42,410 bases of DNA from Smittium mucronatum (lineage: Eukaryota; Kickxellomycota; Harpellomycetes; Harpellales; Legeriomycetaceae), in the NCBI GenBank assembly GCA_001953115.1, contig LSSL01000441.1:34429-76838 (forward strand), given 5' to 3'. Each line of letters starts with the position of its first letter. Within the stretch, counting starts at the first letter, position 1. The notes below the pieces were generated by a model, which ran no database searches, had not been told where the DNA came from, and was given only the letters and a program-made list of their open reading frames with translations. Below, in pieces: positions 33,401 through 42,410 of this stretch. Position numbers and translations under genes: made by a program.

Positions 33401-33839
33401 AACCTCTATTCCCCGCAAATAATATCAGTTTAGCTTTTCAAAACCTCCAGCAGATTAAAAAATCAAAACATAATTGGCTAATAATCAAGTGCTTATGATG
33501 TATCTTTATTGGTGATTTCTAACATTATTGAATTTTATTAACATATTGTTTTTTAGAAGTGAAGCGCAAATCATACTACAGAAAGCCAGTAAAATGGGAT
33601 ATGCGGTTACTTCCATGACCCAATCCAAGAAACCCATTTTATTCGTGGGTGTGCAAATACACGAATTCAGTAACACGAAATATGGGTCGTGGGAATGCGT
33701 AACAACCAATCATTTTTGCGGAGAATGTCTGGTTTTAAATCAAATCGTAAAAAAATTCAAGTTTTCTAAGCTTTATTTAATGAGCATTTCACAGGTTTCT
33801 ACATTTTACTCCAAGCTTCTATTTCGCTGTTTTTATTAG
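30475..33839. other. Intergenic region of about 3.4 kb, no gene recognised
   Basis: Lies between the divergent PUF (minus) and H2A.Z (plus) genes, so it holds both promoters. It is a little less AT-rich than the desert. A frame at 33528-33839 with segments such as WECVTTNHFCGECLVLNQ might be coding or a relic, but no family is recognised. The 13-mer AAAAGCTGCAGAT occurs twice, at about 33165 and 33285. A stem-loop at 31868-31900 is listed separately. Confidence 0.5.
31868..31900. repeat. Stem-loop with two alternative pairings
   Basis: GCAAAAATCC (31868-31877) and GGATTTTTGC (31891-31900) form a perfect 10-bp stem with a 13-nt loop. Alternatively ATCCGC (31874-31879) pairs with GCGGAT (31883-31888) around a 3-nt loop. 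The two pairings share bases and exclude each other. Function unknown. Confidence 0.65.
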
Positions 33840-34026
33840 CATCTATCAATTTCTTCACAGTTCCTGGAATATTTTCCTTCACTTTGCTGTATTTATCTCA
33901 ATTTATTTCTTCCTCTTTGATGGCCCGCCTTTCCTGATTCTACGCTCAGTTTATTTTTATCTTTCCAGCTTCATTCGCCCCAAATCTCTTACTTAAAAGT
34001 TTATTATATCGTTATTCCCTGCTAAT
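33840..34026 (+). promoter_or_regulatory. Pyrimidine-rich promoter/leader of H2A.Z
   Basis: The 190 bp before the H2A.Z ATG are strongly C/T-biased on the coding strand (for example TTTCTTCCTCTTTGATGG, CGCCTTTCC), as in many fungal histone and housekeeping promoters and leaders. No unambiguous TATA box was seen. Confidence 0.4.
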
Positions 34027-34620
34027 ATGGTAAGTTTGTGTATATTTTTTAATCTTCTTATACAAATATTTTCGGTATGTTTCTATCTTTATTCGTCTTG
34101 CGTCCTTGTTGTTTCTTCTTTAGAATGATTCTAAGCCCAAGTCTGGTAAAGCCATGTCTTCGTCTGCTCCCACTGGAGGAAAGTTCTCATCCTCTCTACC
34201 CAAGAAAAATATATCTCGCTCGACCAAAGCTGGAATCCAGGTAGTTGTCTTGTTTTTTTTTTAATTTTTGAATCTCATTTTCGTTCAAAATAATTTTTCT
34301 TTAAACTCTCATTTCACTTATAGTTCCCAGTAGGAAGAATACACAGATATTTGAAGCGTTCCACCCAACACAGAACTCGTGTTGGTGCAAAGGCCGCTAT
34401 TTATACTGCCTCTATTTTGGAATATTTGGTTGCTGAGGTGCTAGAATTGGCCGGTAATGCTGCTCGAGAATGCAAATCTAAACGCATTTCCCCCAGACAT
34501 CTGCAGCTAGCCATCAGAGGTGACGACGAACTTGACGCTCTGGTTCGTGCTACCATTGCTGGTGGCGGTGTTATCCCCCACATCCACAAACAGCTACTGT
34601 CAAAAAACTCAAAAAAATAA
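34027..34620 (+). CDS. HTZ1: Histone variant H2A.Z, 3 exons
   Basis: A nucleosomal histone that replaces H2A near promoters, deposited by SWR1-type remodellers. The model is exons 34027-34029 (ATG only), 34124-34240 and 34324-34620, with introns of 94 bp (GTAAGT...TTTAG) and 83 bp (GTAGTT...TATAG). The sum is 417 nt, in frame, giving 138 residues. The N-terminal tail (residues 2-38) is Lys/Ser rich. The fold starts at [16 protein letters not shown]. Variant-specific features are the L1-loop region [49 protein letters not shown] and [15 protein letters not shown]; canonical H2A has a different docking domain and an SQ-type tail. An in-frame Met at codon 12 is an alternative start if the first intron is not used. 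It is convergent with the ferredoxin gene, 217 bp apart. Confidence 0.95.
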
Positions 34621-34837
34621 TTTTTTTTCTTTATTCTGATTTGCATTCATTAATCAATTTTTTTTTATCGGTATCACACCATTCCTAGTCTAATTGTCTC
34701 TACCTCCTATTTAATACACTCCCTTTTATTTAGATTATTTTTCATCCATCTTTTCAAAAAAACTACTATAAATTTAATCCGTTTTATAATGCAAGCTTAT
34801 CCCCAATCCATTTTGCTGCCTATATATTATTACAGAC

Positions 34838-35584
34838 TTAGTGAGGCGTTGGTTTAGAGCCATCAACATAAAAGTTTCTGGTGGCTGAGGGAAGCTTTAT
34901 CTTGGCATTTTCCAAAAGACTGCTGACCTTCACTTGACACCCCAGACGGCTAGTCTCTGTTAACCCAAATGCCAGATCAAGCATATCATACTCTTCATCA
35001 GTAGGCTCTTCTAGCTGGTCATATAGTTCTGGTTCCAAAATTACATGACAAGTTGAACAGGCACAAGAACATTCACAAGCCCCTATTTCATAATTTTTTT
35101 AAGAAACTGGTTAGATGGTTCTATTTTACTACTAAAAGAAAAGAAAACCTTCTAAATCTACGTCATTTTCATGGGCCACCTCTAATAAGTTCTCTCCTTC
35201 CTCAGCCTCTACTGGTATTTCTATATTTTCTGGTGTTATGTAAGCGAAGTTGATTCTAATAAACAATTATTTTTTTAATTATCAGTTCAATACCGGAGTT
35301 GCAGTTCTCTTTATATATATATATTCTTTTAAATAACTCTCACTCACTTTTTGTTTAAGAGGAAATCTATCGTTGTCAGAAAAGGCATCGCATATAATTA
35401 AATCAATAAAAAAACCCCCACTTAAAATAATAAAAAACAGCAGTGAAAAGGGCTTACTTGTCGAAAACATGCGTCTTTCTTGTCCTTCAATACATTTGGC
35501 ACCATTTATGTTCATTGAAAAAGCATTCTTTTTTGAAGTAGTGCTTCTGAGCGTGATCCCCAGAATTTTCCCAAATCTATTCAT
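34838..35584 (-). CDS. YAH1: Mitochondrial [2Fe-2S] ferredoxin, adrenodoxin type (Yah1/FDX2), 4 exons
   Basis: An electron donor for Fe-S cluster assembly (and heme A synthesis) in the mitochondrial matrix. My exon model on the minus strand is 35584-35458, 35366-35348 (19 nt), 35255-35149 and 35082-34838, with introns of 91, 92 and 66 bp. The sum is 498 nt, in frame, giving 165 residues. Residues 1-42 are basic, Ser/Thr rich and acid-poor at first, and look like a mitochondrial targeting peptide. The ferredoxin fold begins near residue 50. Cluster ligands are C87, C93 and C96 (C-x5-C-x2-C in [13 protein letters not shown]) and C133 (SRLGCQ). [20 protein letters not shown] is typical of the family. 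The C-terminal TRNFYVDG...PH resembles FDX2/Yah1 rather than FDX1. C89 and C91 are additional cysteines. The third donor, GTTTTC, is weak. Confidence 0.93.
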
Positions 35585-36139
35585 TTCTTTTTTTTTCTAT
35601 AATACAAAAGCTCCGAGATCTGATTACTTGGCCCAAATTCTATTTCTTTTTGAAATTTCTCAACCTAGTTATATCCAAGATATTTTTTAGCTTGAAGAGC
35701 TTGGTGCGATAAGGTCTTTTCTTATCATTCACAAACCTACTTTGAATTTTATAGCTTAATGAAACGTAAACCGCTGGAAATTTCCAAGAAATCTATCAGT
35801 TTGTAATTAAATAATTTGATCCTAAAAATTATTCGATATATTTGCGATCTGAAATTTAACTTCCTATCAATTGCTTTCTATTATTCCATATTCCTTAAGC
35901 ACCCAATCGCTTAATTATTTTTTATTTAAAATCACTTTTCTAATTTTTACCCAATAAATTATTAATCAAGACTACCTTGATTGAAATGGTTCAATAAGTA
36001 CCCAATAGCATTATTGCTCCAATCCATTTCTTCAAGTGTATTGGGCCAATAACTCAATGTATTTGTAAGATCAAATTTATGCTTCTACTCAATAGCTAGA
36101 AATTCCAAATATACAAAAAAAAATGAGATTAGAAAAAAA
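35585..36139. other. Intergenic region, no gene recognised
   Basis: Promoter side of the ferredoxin gene and flank of the second LINE. The plus-strand frame at 35373-35690 is the shadow of the ferredoxin first exon and intron. Confidence 0.6.
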
Positions 36140-38480
36140 ATGATGGAAGGCGACCGTTCGGACAACTAGGTCCAAGTAGATCCACTCAAAAAGTGGTAAA
36201 CGATCGCAAGCGACAGAACAAACCCGCTAGATAAAACATCCAGTCAAGTTTCTCTTGGGGGGTATACGGCTCAAAAGTTTATACCGACATCATTGATGTG
36301 AATGGTAACAGGAGGAGGGCCGCAGGAAAAAAAATAGTAACTATGGGTGGAGTTCCTTTCAAGCTGGCGTGTGATCTAAAAAACATCGAAGGGGAACTGG
36401 AAGAAATTTCTATGGGCATAATAATTCAAACCCTTTAAATTCAAATGTTTTACAAAATAGACTCCAGAAGAAGGATTATTTTTTCTTAAATTCAAAAAAT
36501 GAAAATAACAATTTGGTGGTAGGACGCGCATTTTCGTCCGAGGTGAAGCTAAGCCCCCTTTATAGTCTGAAAAGTCTCAGCACGCTTGAGTACTTTTTTA
36601 GTCATTTTATAGCTTATTAGTATAGTTCAGTCTATTTATTTTTTGTTTATTAGTTTGAAATACAATTTATATATATATATTGTTCGTCTTCGCTTTACTA
36701 GGGTTTGGCTTATTTAGTTTAGTTTTCATAGTTATTATTTTATTTCTTTAGTGGACTGGGATAATTACCCTTAGGTTTTGTTTATAGTTCAGATATTTTC
36801 TTATTTTCGCTTAGTGAAGGAATTAGCTTAAATAGTGCTATGAGCATGGTTAGGCGCAACCATGAGTTGGTCGATTCTATTGGTTATACTTATGAGTTTG
36901 CTCCGGAGGTTGAAGCTTGGCGTGAGGTGGCGGAAGATATAGATAGTGATGCCTCGGTATCCATTTCTGTTGATTTCTCTGTGTTGGGAGATAACTTAGA
37001 TCTATAGGTCAACTTGGCTGGAAAACCAGTTATGGAGGATCTTTTATCTTCTTTGCTGGGACTTTGTTCCGGATCCAATTCTATGGTAAGGTTTTTTCCT
37101 ATTATTTATACCGTGGGGGCTTTACAAACACTTAGCTTTGAAGTACAGGAAGCAACGGGCAAAGTGTGTATAGGCGGAGTAAGGGGGTTATATCTGTACT
37201 AAGTTCTCTGCTGAGCGAGGGGGATGATTATGCTAGCAATAGTGCACTTGTCGTTGTCTCACCTTTAGCCGCACAAAAATATTTTAGGAGCGAGGATTTA
37301 TACCAGTCTAACTGCTATAGGGAATCCTCTTTTGAAAATAAAAGCAAAAAAATTAAAAATATATATAGTACTCAAAAAAAAAATTACAGGAAACAGCAGA
37401 GTATAACGAAAATTATAAAATTATAAAAATCCGTCGTAAAATGGTCTCAACACTTGAGATTTAGGACTCGTGAAATACGTGGAGCTATCAAAAGTTTGAT
37501 AAGTGCTATATATAGCAGCATTAAAACACGAAAGTCTAAATATGTACCAATCAAAAAGTACCAGAATATTATTCAAGCCAAAAAATAGGAGATTCAATAC
37601 CAAAATTTCTAAACATAATGGATATTAAGGTTACCCTAGTATGGAGGAAATCTCCCCCAGTATGCACATAATGCAAAGAGGGGGGCTATTGGAAACAAAA
37701 ATGTGAAGGTCTACTAAAAAAAAGATCACAAAATACAAAACAATCGAAAAAAGAAAAAACATACAAAAAATTGAAGAGAATTTATTGGAAGAAAAGAACC
37801 AGAAAATAACATCATTATCAAAGCTGGGAGTTTAAATAACTCTTTATACGAATGTGAAAATATCGAAGGAATAAATACCAATGAAAAAATCACCCATGAA
37901 AACCTAAGTAGGAAGAACAGGGTTGCTGAAGACACTAAGAGAGATAAAGTTTACCATATCATATTTTTTTCCGTAAAGGAAGTCCCTAAATTTAAAATAA
38001 TATAAATATAAATATCTAAATAATCATGGAGGAATAGCTCAAGAGGAAACGGAAACAAGAAATATGACTTTTAGAAACGAAAACTACAATAAATATATTT
38101 CGAAATTACCAATTATCGGAAACTAGAATGAGATATAATCTGAAGATGAGCCCATAATACAACCGTCTTTATATCTAAACAGAAGCTTTTTCAAGTAAAG
38201 AAGATCCGGTTTATCTCTTTATGAAAGAGACAAAGTTACCCTATGCAAGTTCTCGGTGCTAGAAAAAAACCTAGAAAAAAAACAAAAAAAACATCAAGAA
38301 TAACCATAATAAGCAAAAAAATAAAAAATAGGAATATTCAAAGAAATATAATTACATGCTTGACATCTCTCATAAAACAAAAAAGGAGAGAGGTATCTTC
38401 CAGACAGATACAGCAGTCGACCTTGATAGCCCTAAAAGCTTGTGATAGTATGAAAATAATTAAAACCCAAATATTTTAGA
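36140..38480 (+). pseudogene. LINE ORF1 relic with degenerate CCHC zinc knuckle
   Basis: A readable chain starts MMEGDRSDN at 36140 and continues over two stops to a frameshift at the G6 run (36257-36262). It goes on with YTDIIDVNGNRRRAAG and PFKLACDLKNIEGELEE, shifts again near 36420, and reads on to LSTLEYFFSHFIAY (stop near 36630). After a poorly readable 150 bp the same kind of sequence resumes (NSAMSMVRRNHELVDSIGY near 36830) and runs with breaks to about 37410. A zinc knuckle C-x2-C-x4-Y-x4-C at 37663-37704 has Tyr for the His and a stop between the first two Cys. A basic segment at 38243-38479 closes the region. ORF1 proteins bind element RNA. The assignment rests on position and the knuckle. 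Confidence 0.65.
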
Positions 38481-38557
38481 AGAATTCATAAAAAATGATG
38501 GAAAAAGGAATAACTTTTTACTAATGCAAGAAAAAGAAACGATAAAAAGAACCACAC

Positions 38558-39250
38558 TTAATGCCAAAGGAATATATGAAAACAACAAAAAAGGGAGAGT
38601 CTTCACCTAACTGAAATCGATTCTAAAATTAGACATTTTCTGCATACAGGAAAAAATATTAAAGAAAACGATAGAACTTTTTGGTCGAACTATTGGTTGA
38701 GCAAAGTCATATGGATGAAATTTAAGGCCAATATAATTAATTGAGAAAATAATGAAATCATGTATAGTGTGATTTTATTCGATGGAGGGGGGGGGTATTT
38801 GTAGTATCCTTCAGACTTAATAAAAATTGGCACCATAAAAATAATAAATGTATAACTGCCGAATAGGGAAAGATTCAGAAAAATAATTTTTAACTTTCTG
38901 AATGACCGCCTAATGAAAAATAAGAACCCTCATGGCGGAAGATACTATTGGGAGATTTCAACATGATAGAGGATGAAATCAGAGAAAGTTATCATCCAAA
39001 AAACAAAAAAGGAAATGGTTGGAACATATTTTCAGAACTAATGACGAAACACGGCTTAATAAATATATTTAGCTCACTAAAACCCAATGAAATATCATAC
39101 ACATGGAGTAAATACTCCGGAAGTCAAAAATCGAGAATATACCACATTTAAATATCCTATAAAACTTTATACTAATACTTGATGCCGAACATTGAAGAAA
39201 AAGGTCTATCAGACCATAAGAACTTATCTGTATCCATTAACTATGGGAAA
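38558..39250 (+). pseudogene. LINE APE-type endonuclease domain, broken
   Basis: Motifs appear in the expected order: LNAKGIYENN at 38558, then LKLDIFCIQEK (38632-38655, with the QE pair), LLGDFNMIEDEI (about 38943-38979, the GDFN motif), SRIYHI near 39131 (usually SRIDxI, so the Asp is Tyr), and LSDHKNLSVSI with the catalytic SDH at 39209-39217. In an intact element this enzyme nicks the target to prime reverse transcription. Several stops lie between the motifs. Confidence 0.8.
38787..38795. repeat. Poly-G run of 9
   Basis: Nine consecutive G followed by TATTTG inside the endonuclease relic. Confidence 0.9.
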
Positions 39251-39879
39251 ATAAGAGGTAAAAAAATCAAAAAGACAATTAGAATCCGAGTGTGAGACAT
39301 CTAGAGAACTAATATTTAAAGAATAAAGTAGACTATATGACTAGGTTTTTGGAAAAGAATTTAAATAGTTAGCTAAGAATCAAAAGAAAATTTAAACAAA
39401 TATTCATATCTTATTTAGCCAGAAACCCTACCGAAGATGTGATTAAAAATCTAGAAATAGCCAACAGTCTATACAATAGATTTTTAAATGAAGATAAATC
39501 CGATGAGTAAACATGCCATAAATATGAATATAAAATTCGAAATAACGATATCAAAATTAAAAAAAAAAGCAAACAGAAAATTATATGGTATAATTGTTAG
39601 GTCAAGATCCAATTTAAAAGAGAGAAACGAGAAGTCCAAAATATACTTTTTTGGACTCCTAAAAATTAGATTAAAAAAAACTCTGTTGGAGCTCTGTACG
39701 AAGAAGAAGGGATACCAAAAACAGAGACCAACCAAATAGAAAAAATATCCAGAGAATTCTATAAAAAAATATTCGATAAAGGAGCTACTTGAAAAATGAA
39801 CCAGTAAAAAATTTCATTCTAAATATAAAAAAAAATAAATTCACGGGAAAAAGAACTGAAGGAAGGGAAAATATTCATG

Positions 39880-42340
39880 ATCGAAATAGAAGATACGATA
39901 AATTTATCCCCAAATAATAAATATACAGGTCTAGATGACCTGAATTTTGAATTATATAATCATAATAGGGCTGAAATATCAAAATTTCTATTGGAGATTT
40001 ATATTGAAACCGAAAAAATGAGAGAGTGGAGCATAGTTGGGGGGAGGGGTTGCTATTCGATAACTCTGATTAGAAAAAGGGAGATGCTAACGATCTCAAG
40101 AACTATATGCCAATAGCGCTATCCAATGCTGACAATAAAATGAATACGAAAATAATTTCGAAGGTGCTTTAGAAAATCCTGTGAAACATTATATGCCCCA
40201 ATCAATCGGGTTTTATAAAAAATAGAAGTATATTTGAAAAAATATTGACCTCAATCTTCTTACAGAAAACAGCAAAGCGGAGACAGAAAAAACCAATGGC
40301 TATCTACTAATGATGGATAAAGAAAAAGAATATCACAGAGTAGACCGGGAATAACTGCACAAATGCTTAAGAGGATTTGGGGCGGGTGAAATTTTTGTTA
40401 ATAGGCTAATAAATATATATTACGAATCAAAAATTATAATTAAGGTAAATGGCGTCCTAATAGATCCAATAAATATAATGCAGTGGTTGAGAAAAGGAGA
40501 TCAACTGTATCCACTCTTAAACAACATAATAATGTAACCCCTGATACTACAGCTAAGTAAGGGGCTGAAAGATATATATATAGAGTATAAATTATCTAGC
40601 CTTTTGACATAAGCGGAAGATTTACTGATTGGAATAACAGGAAATTTGGATAACAAAATATTAGAAGAGACCATCAAGTCCCACTCTCTAGAATCTAACA
40701 CTAAGATAAACGAAAATAAAAAAATATTAATTAGAATAGAAGGTGCATTAAATCCACCTAGAAATATTAAATTTATGGAACCGAAATAACTTTCAAATAT
40801 TTGGGATTAAATTTCGACTCAAAAGACATAAAAACGGCAAGGAGAAAAATATATTGGATAAAAAAATATCTTAGAAAATTACAAGCCTAAAAAAGAGGAA
40901 AATGTCGATAAAAGGGAAAGTATTAGCTGAAAACACAATAATCCTCTCAAAACCATGGTACTCAGCTCATTTAACGCCTTTAAAAAAATTATTTGAAGAA
41001 AAGATAAAAAAACAGATAAACAGATTTATATGGACTGATAAAAAAAACAAGGGTGAAGATCTCATCCTTGGCATTGGACCTAAAAATTGGAGTGCTGGGG
41101 CTGATGGATATAGAAGCCCAATCAAAAAATCTAATGATGAAGTGGAAGTAAAGCTTAATTAACGGCGATCGCTCTCTTTGGAAGGATTATTTTATGCATA
41201 AAATCCAATCATTATCAAGAAAACACAATGGAAGTGAAATAATCTTAGAAATAATTAAACCAGAAAAATTCTCAAAACCATTAGGAAATTTTCCATCAAT
41301 CTGGAAGGATGTCATAAAATGTCTCAGAAGAATATTTCAAATTGATACAAGTGACACATTCCACTGGGCATATGAAGACGTAAAACCAATGGGGATTGAA
41401 TATTTAAATGATATAATCTGCGTAGATCTCACACAGAAAGATATTTTATGGTTGGAAAAAACAATATTACCAATCGAGGAAGACTTATAAGATAATGTAC
41501 CCAAATTTGGGAAAACCCTTCCAACTCCGTTTTTACTTTAAAAAATAATAGCAGGTCAATCACTCAATCAGTAGATGCGGATAAAGGAAAAAATGGTTAA
41601 GCAAATCATAATAAGAGGAATGGCACTTCCCAACAAAGCATTTGAAAATACCCTGGGAGGAAGTTAAAAAATCTACCAATAAAAGCATAAAGAATAATCT
41701 AGAAAAAAATAAGTGGATACGAAAAATGCATAATTCCTAAATAGGACACGCTGGGGAGAATATCAAGCGGCGACCCAAATATCTATTGGCAGAAAATCCA
41801 TTAAATGAAATTTGACCCAAGAATAAAGAGACGCCTATGGCTCTTCTTTCACAATTCAATTATTACAGAAGAAAAGGTGCGCATCTGAAAAAAACAAATT
41901 TTTGAATAATCACAGAGATTTAAGGCATTTAATATCAAAAGAGAGAATGCTCCCCACATATAATTTGGATTCATTAGAATCAAAAGATTCTGGCAAAAAA
42001 TTTATCAGTTTATATAAAACCATAGCCAAAAACCCAATGAAAGGGTTGGAAGGGTCAATCTGGTGTCATTTTTTATTTCATTAAACCAATAGATAATCTA
42101 TTCCCAAAATCAATAATACTATATGCTAACGCAATTTGGAACATCAATAGGGCAAGGAAAGAAGCTAACCTATCAAAAAAAAAAAATTCCAGCATCTGGT
42201 ATATTCTCTAGATGGATCAAAGAATTGAAAACCAAAAAAAAAAATTATTGGTCTACGCCAATAGAAAGGAAGAATGGAAAAAGATAAAAAACATCTGGTT
42301 CTCTTTAAACCAGGGGGGGGGTATAAGGTTCGCTTATTAA
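39880..42340 (+). pseudogene. LINE reverse transcriptase and C-terminal region, broken
   Basis: The RT opens with KYTGLDDLNFELYNHNR near 39920, then a shifted NYMPIALSNADNKMNTKIIS near 40105 (family pattern NYRPISL). LMMDKEKEYHRVD near 40310 corresponds to the first catalytic Asp region. At 40604-40633 the active-site box reads LT-stop-AEDLLIG, where AxADDLxIG is expected: a stop plus Asp to Glu. The C-terminal part is readable in pieces at 40902-41162 (KKQINRFIWTDKK), 41194-41490 and 41902-42084, and ends near 42312. The element cannot encode an active RT. Confidence 0.85.
42313..42321. repeat. Poly-G run of 9
   Basis: Nine consecutive G followed by TATAAG at the right end of the second LINE relic. 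Confidence 0.9.
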
Positions 42341-42410
42341 TAGAACATCCCTCCATACGGCCACATCCACCCTTTTACACACCATACTTAGTTTAAAATA
42401 AAAATATTCT
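42341..42410. other. Window edge, nothing recognised
   Basis: Short AT-rich end of the window. It may still belong to the LINE 3' end. Confidence 0.5.

Larger units (their letters stand above)
36140..42340 (+). mobile_element. Decayed full-length-like LINE (ORF1, endonuclease, RT, C-terminal region)
   Basis: A long relic with the order ORF1 (CCHC knuckle), APE-type endonuclease, reverse transcriptase and C-terminal region, which is the layout of non-LTR retrotransposons. Each part is broken by many stops and shifts, but residues remain readable through the whole stretch. It is about three times longer than the relic at 9740-11700 and not obviously the same family: their RT segments show no shared stretch by eye. 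The outer limits are uncertain. The left edge is set at the first readable ATG and the right at the last readable protein segment (KNIWFSLNQ near 42285-42312). No poly-A tail or target-site duplication was recognised before the window ends. Confidence 0.85.

Noticed and set aside
33506..33839. Overlapping frames on both strands, one with several Cys and Trp.
   Set aside because: No family is recognised, neither has a clear start or splice context, and the two strands conflict; left as unexplained.
36515..36595. A GC-richer stretch with small hairpins and a T-run that looked like a Pol III RNA.
   Set aside because: It reads through as protein in one frame (VVGRAFSSEVKLSPLYSLKS and on) continuous with the LINE ORF1 relic, which explains it better.

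Overview
The window is eukaryotic nuclear DNA. It has spliceosomal introns with GT..AG ends, a PUF protein, histone H2A.Z, a 20S proteasome alpha subunit and a mitochondrial-type [2Fe-2S] ferredoxin. Composition is extremely AT-rich outside genes and introns are short (55-154 bp). A fungus fits best: the proteasome subunit and ferredoxin look closest to yeast Pre5 and Yah1, and the mobile elements are a chromodomain Ty3/gypsy element and LINEs. An early-diverging (zygomycete-type, perhaps Harpellales-like) fungus is my guess from the look of the retroelement proteins; I could not test it.

Layout. 1-3054: AT-rich, no supportable gene. 3055-8657: one decayed Ty3/gypsy chromovirus with both LTRs, gag, protease, RT-RNase H, integrase and chromodomain, all broken. 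9740-11700: a decayed LINE reverse transcriptase. 12286-14160: two identical 824-bp copies either side of a 227-bp N gap, almost certainly an assembly artefact. 14161-24870: about 10.7 kb of AT-rich DNA without a convincing gene, but with long poly-G/poly-C runs and several stem-loops. 24871-35584: the gene island, holding a 58-residue ORF, a 327-residue orphan protein, PSMA1/Pre5 (6 exons), a weak 2-exon candidate, a PUF protein (single exon), H2A.Z (3 exons) and a Yah1/FDX2 ferredoxin (4 exons including a 19-nt micro-exon). 36140-42340: a second, longer decayed LINE with ORF1, endonuclease, RT and C-terminal region.

The island genes are unrelated housekeeping functions (proteolysis, mRNA regulation, chromatin, Fe-S biogenesis) and share no pathway. 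Exon structures were built by hand and each closes in frame: 735 nt for PSMA1, 417 nt for H2A.Z and 498 nt for ferredoxin. Two of them (PSMA1 and H2A.Z) have an intron directly after the ATG. I see no CRISPR array, tRNA or rRNA. I did not find a clearly new multi-gene system. The best leads are heat-shock-element arrays in the LTRs, the micro-exon, the changed PUF repeat 5, the duplicated start region of the orphan gene, and the recurrent long G/C homopolymers.
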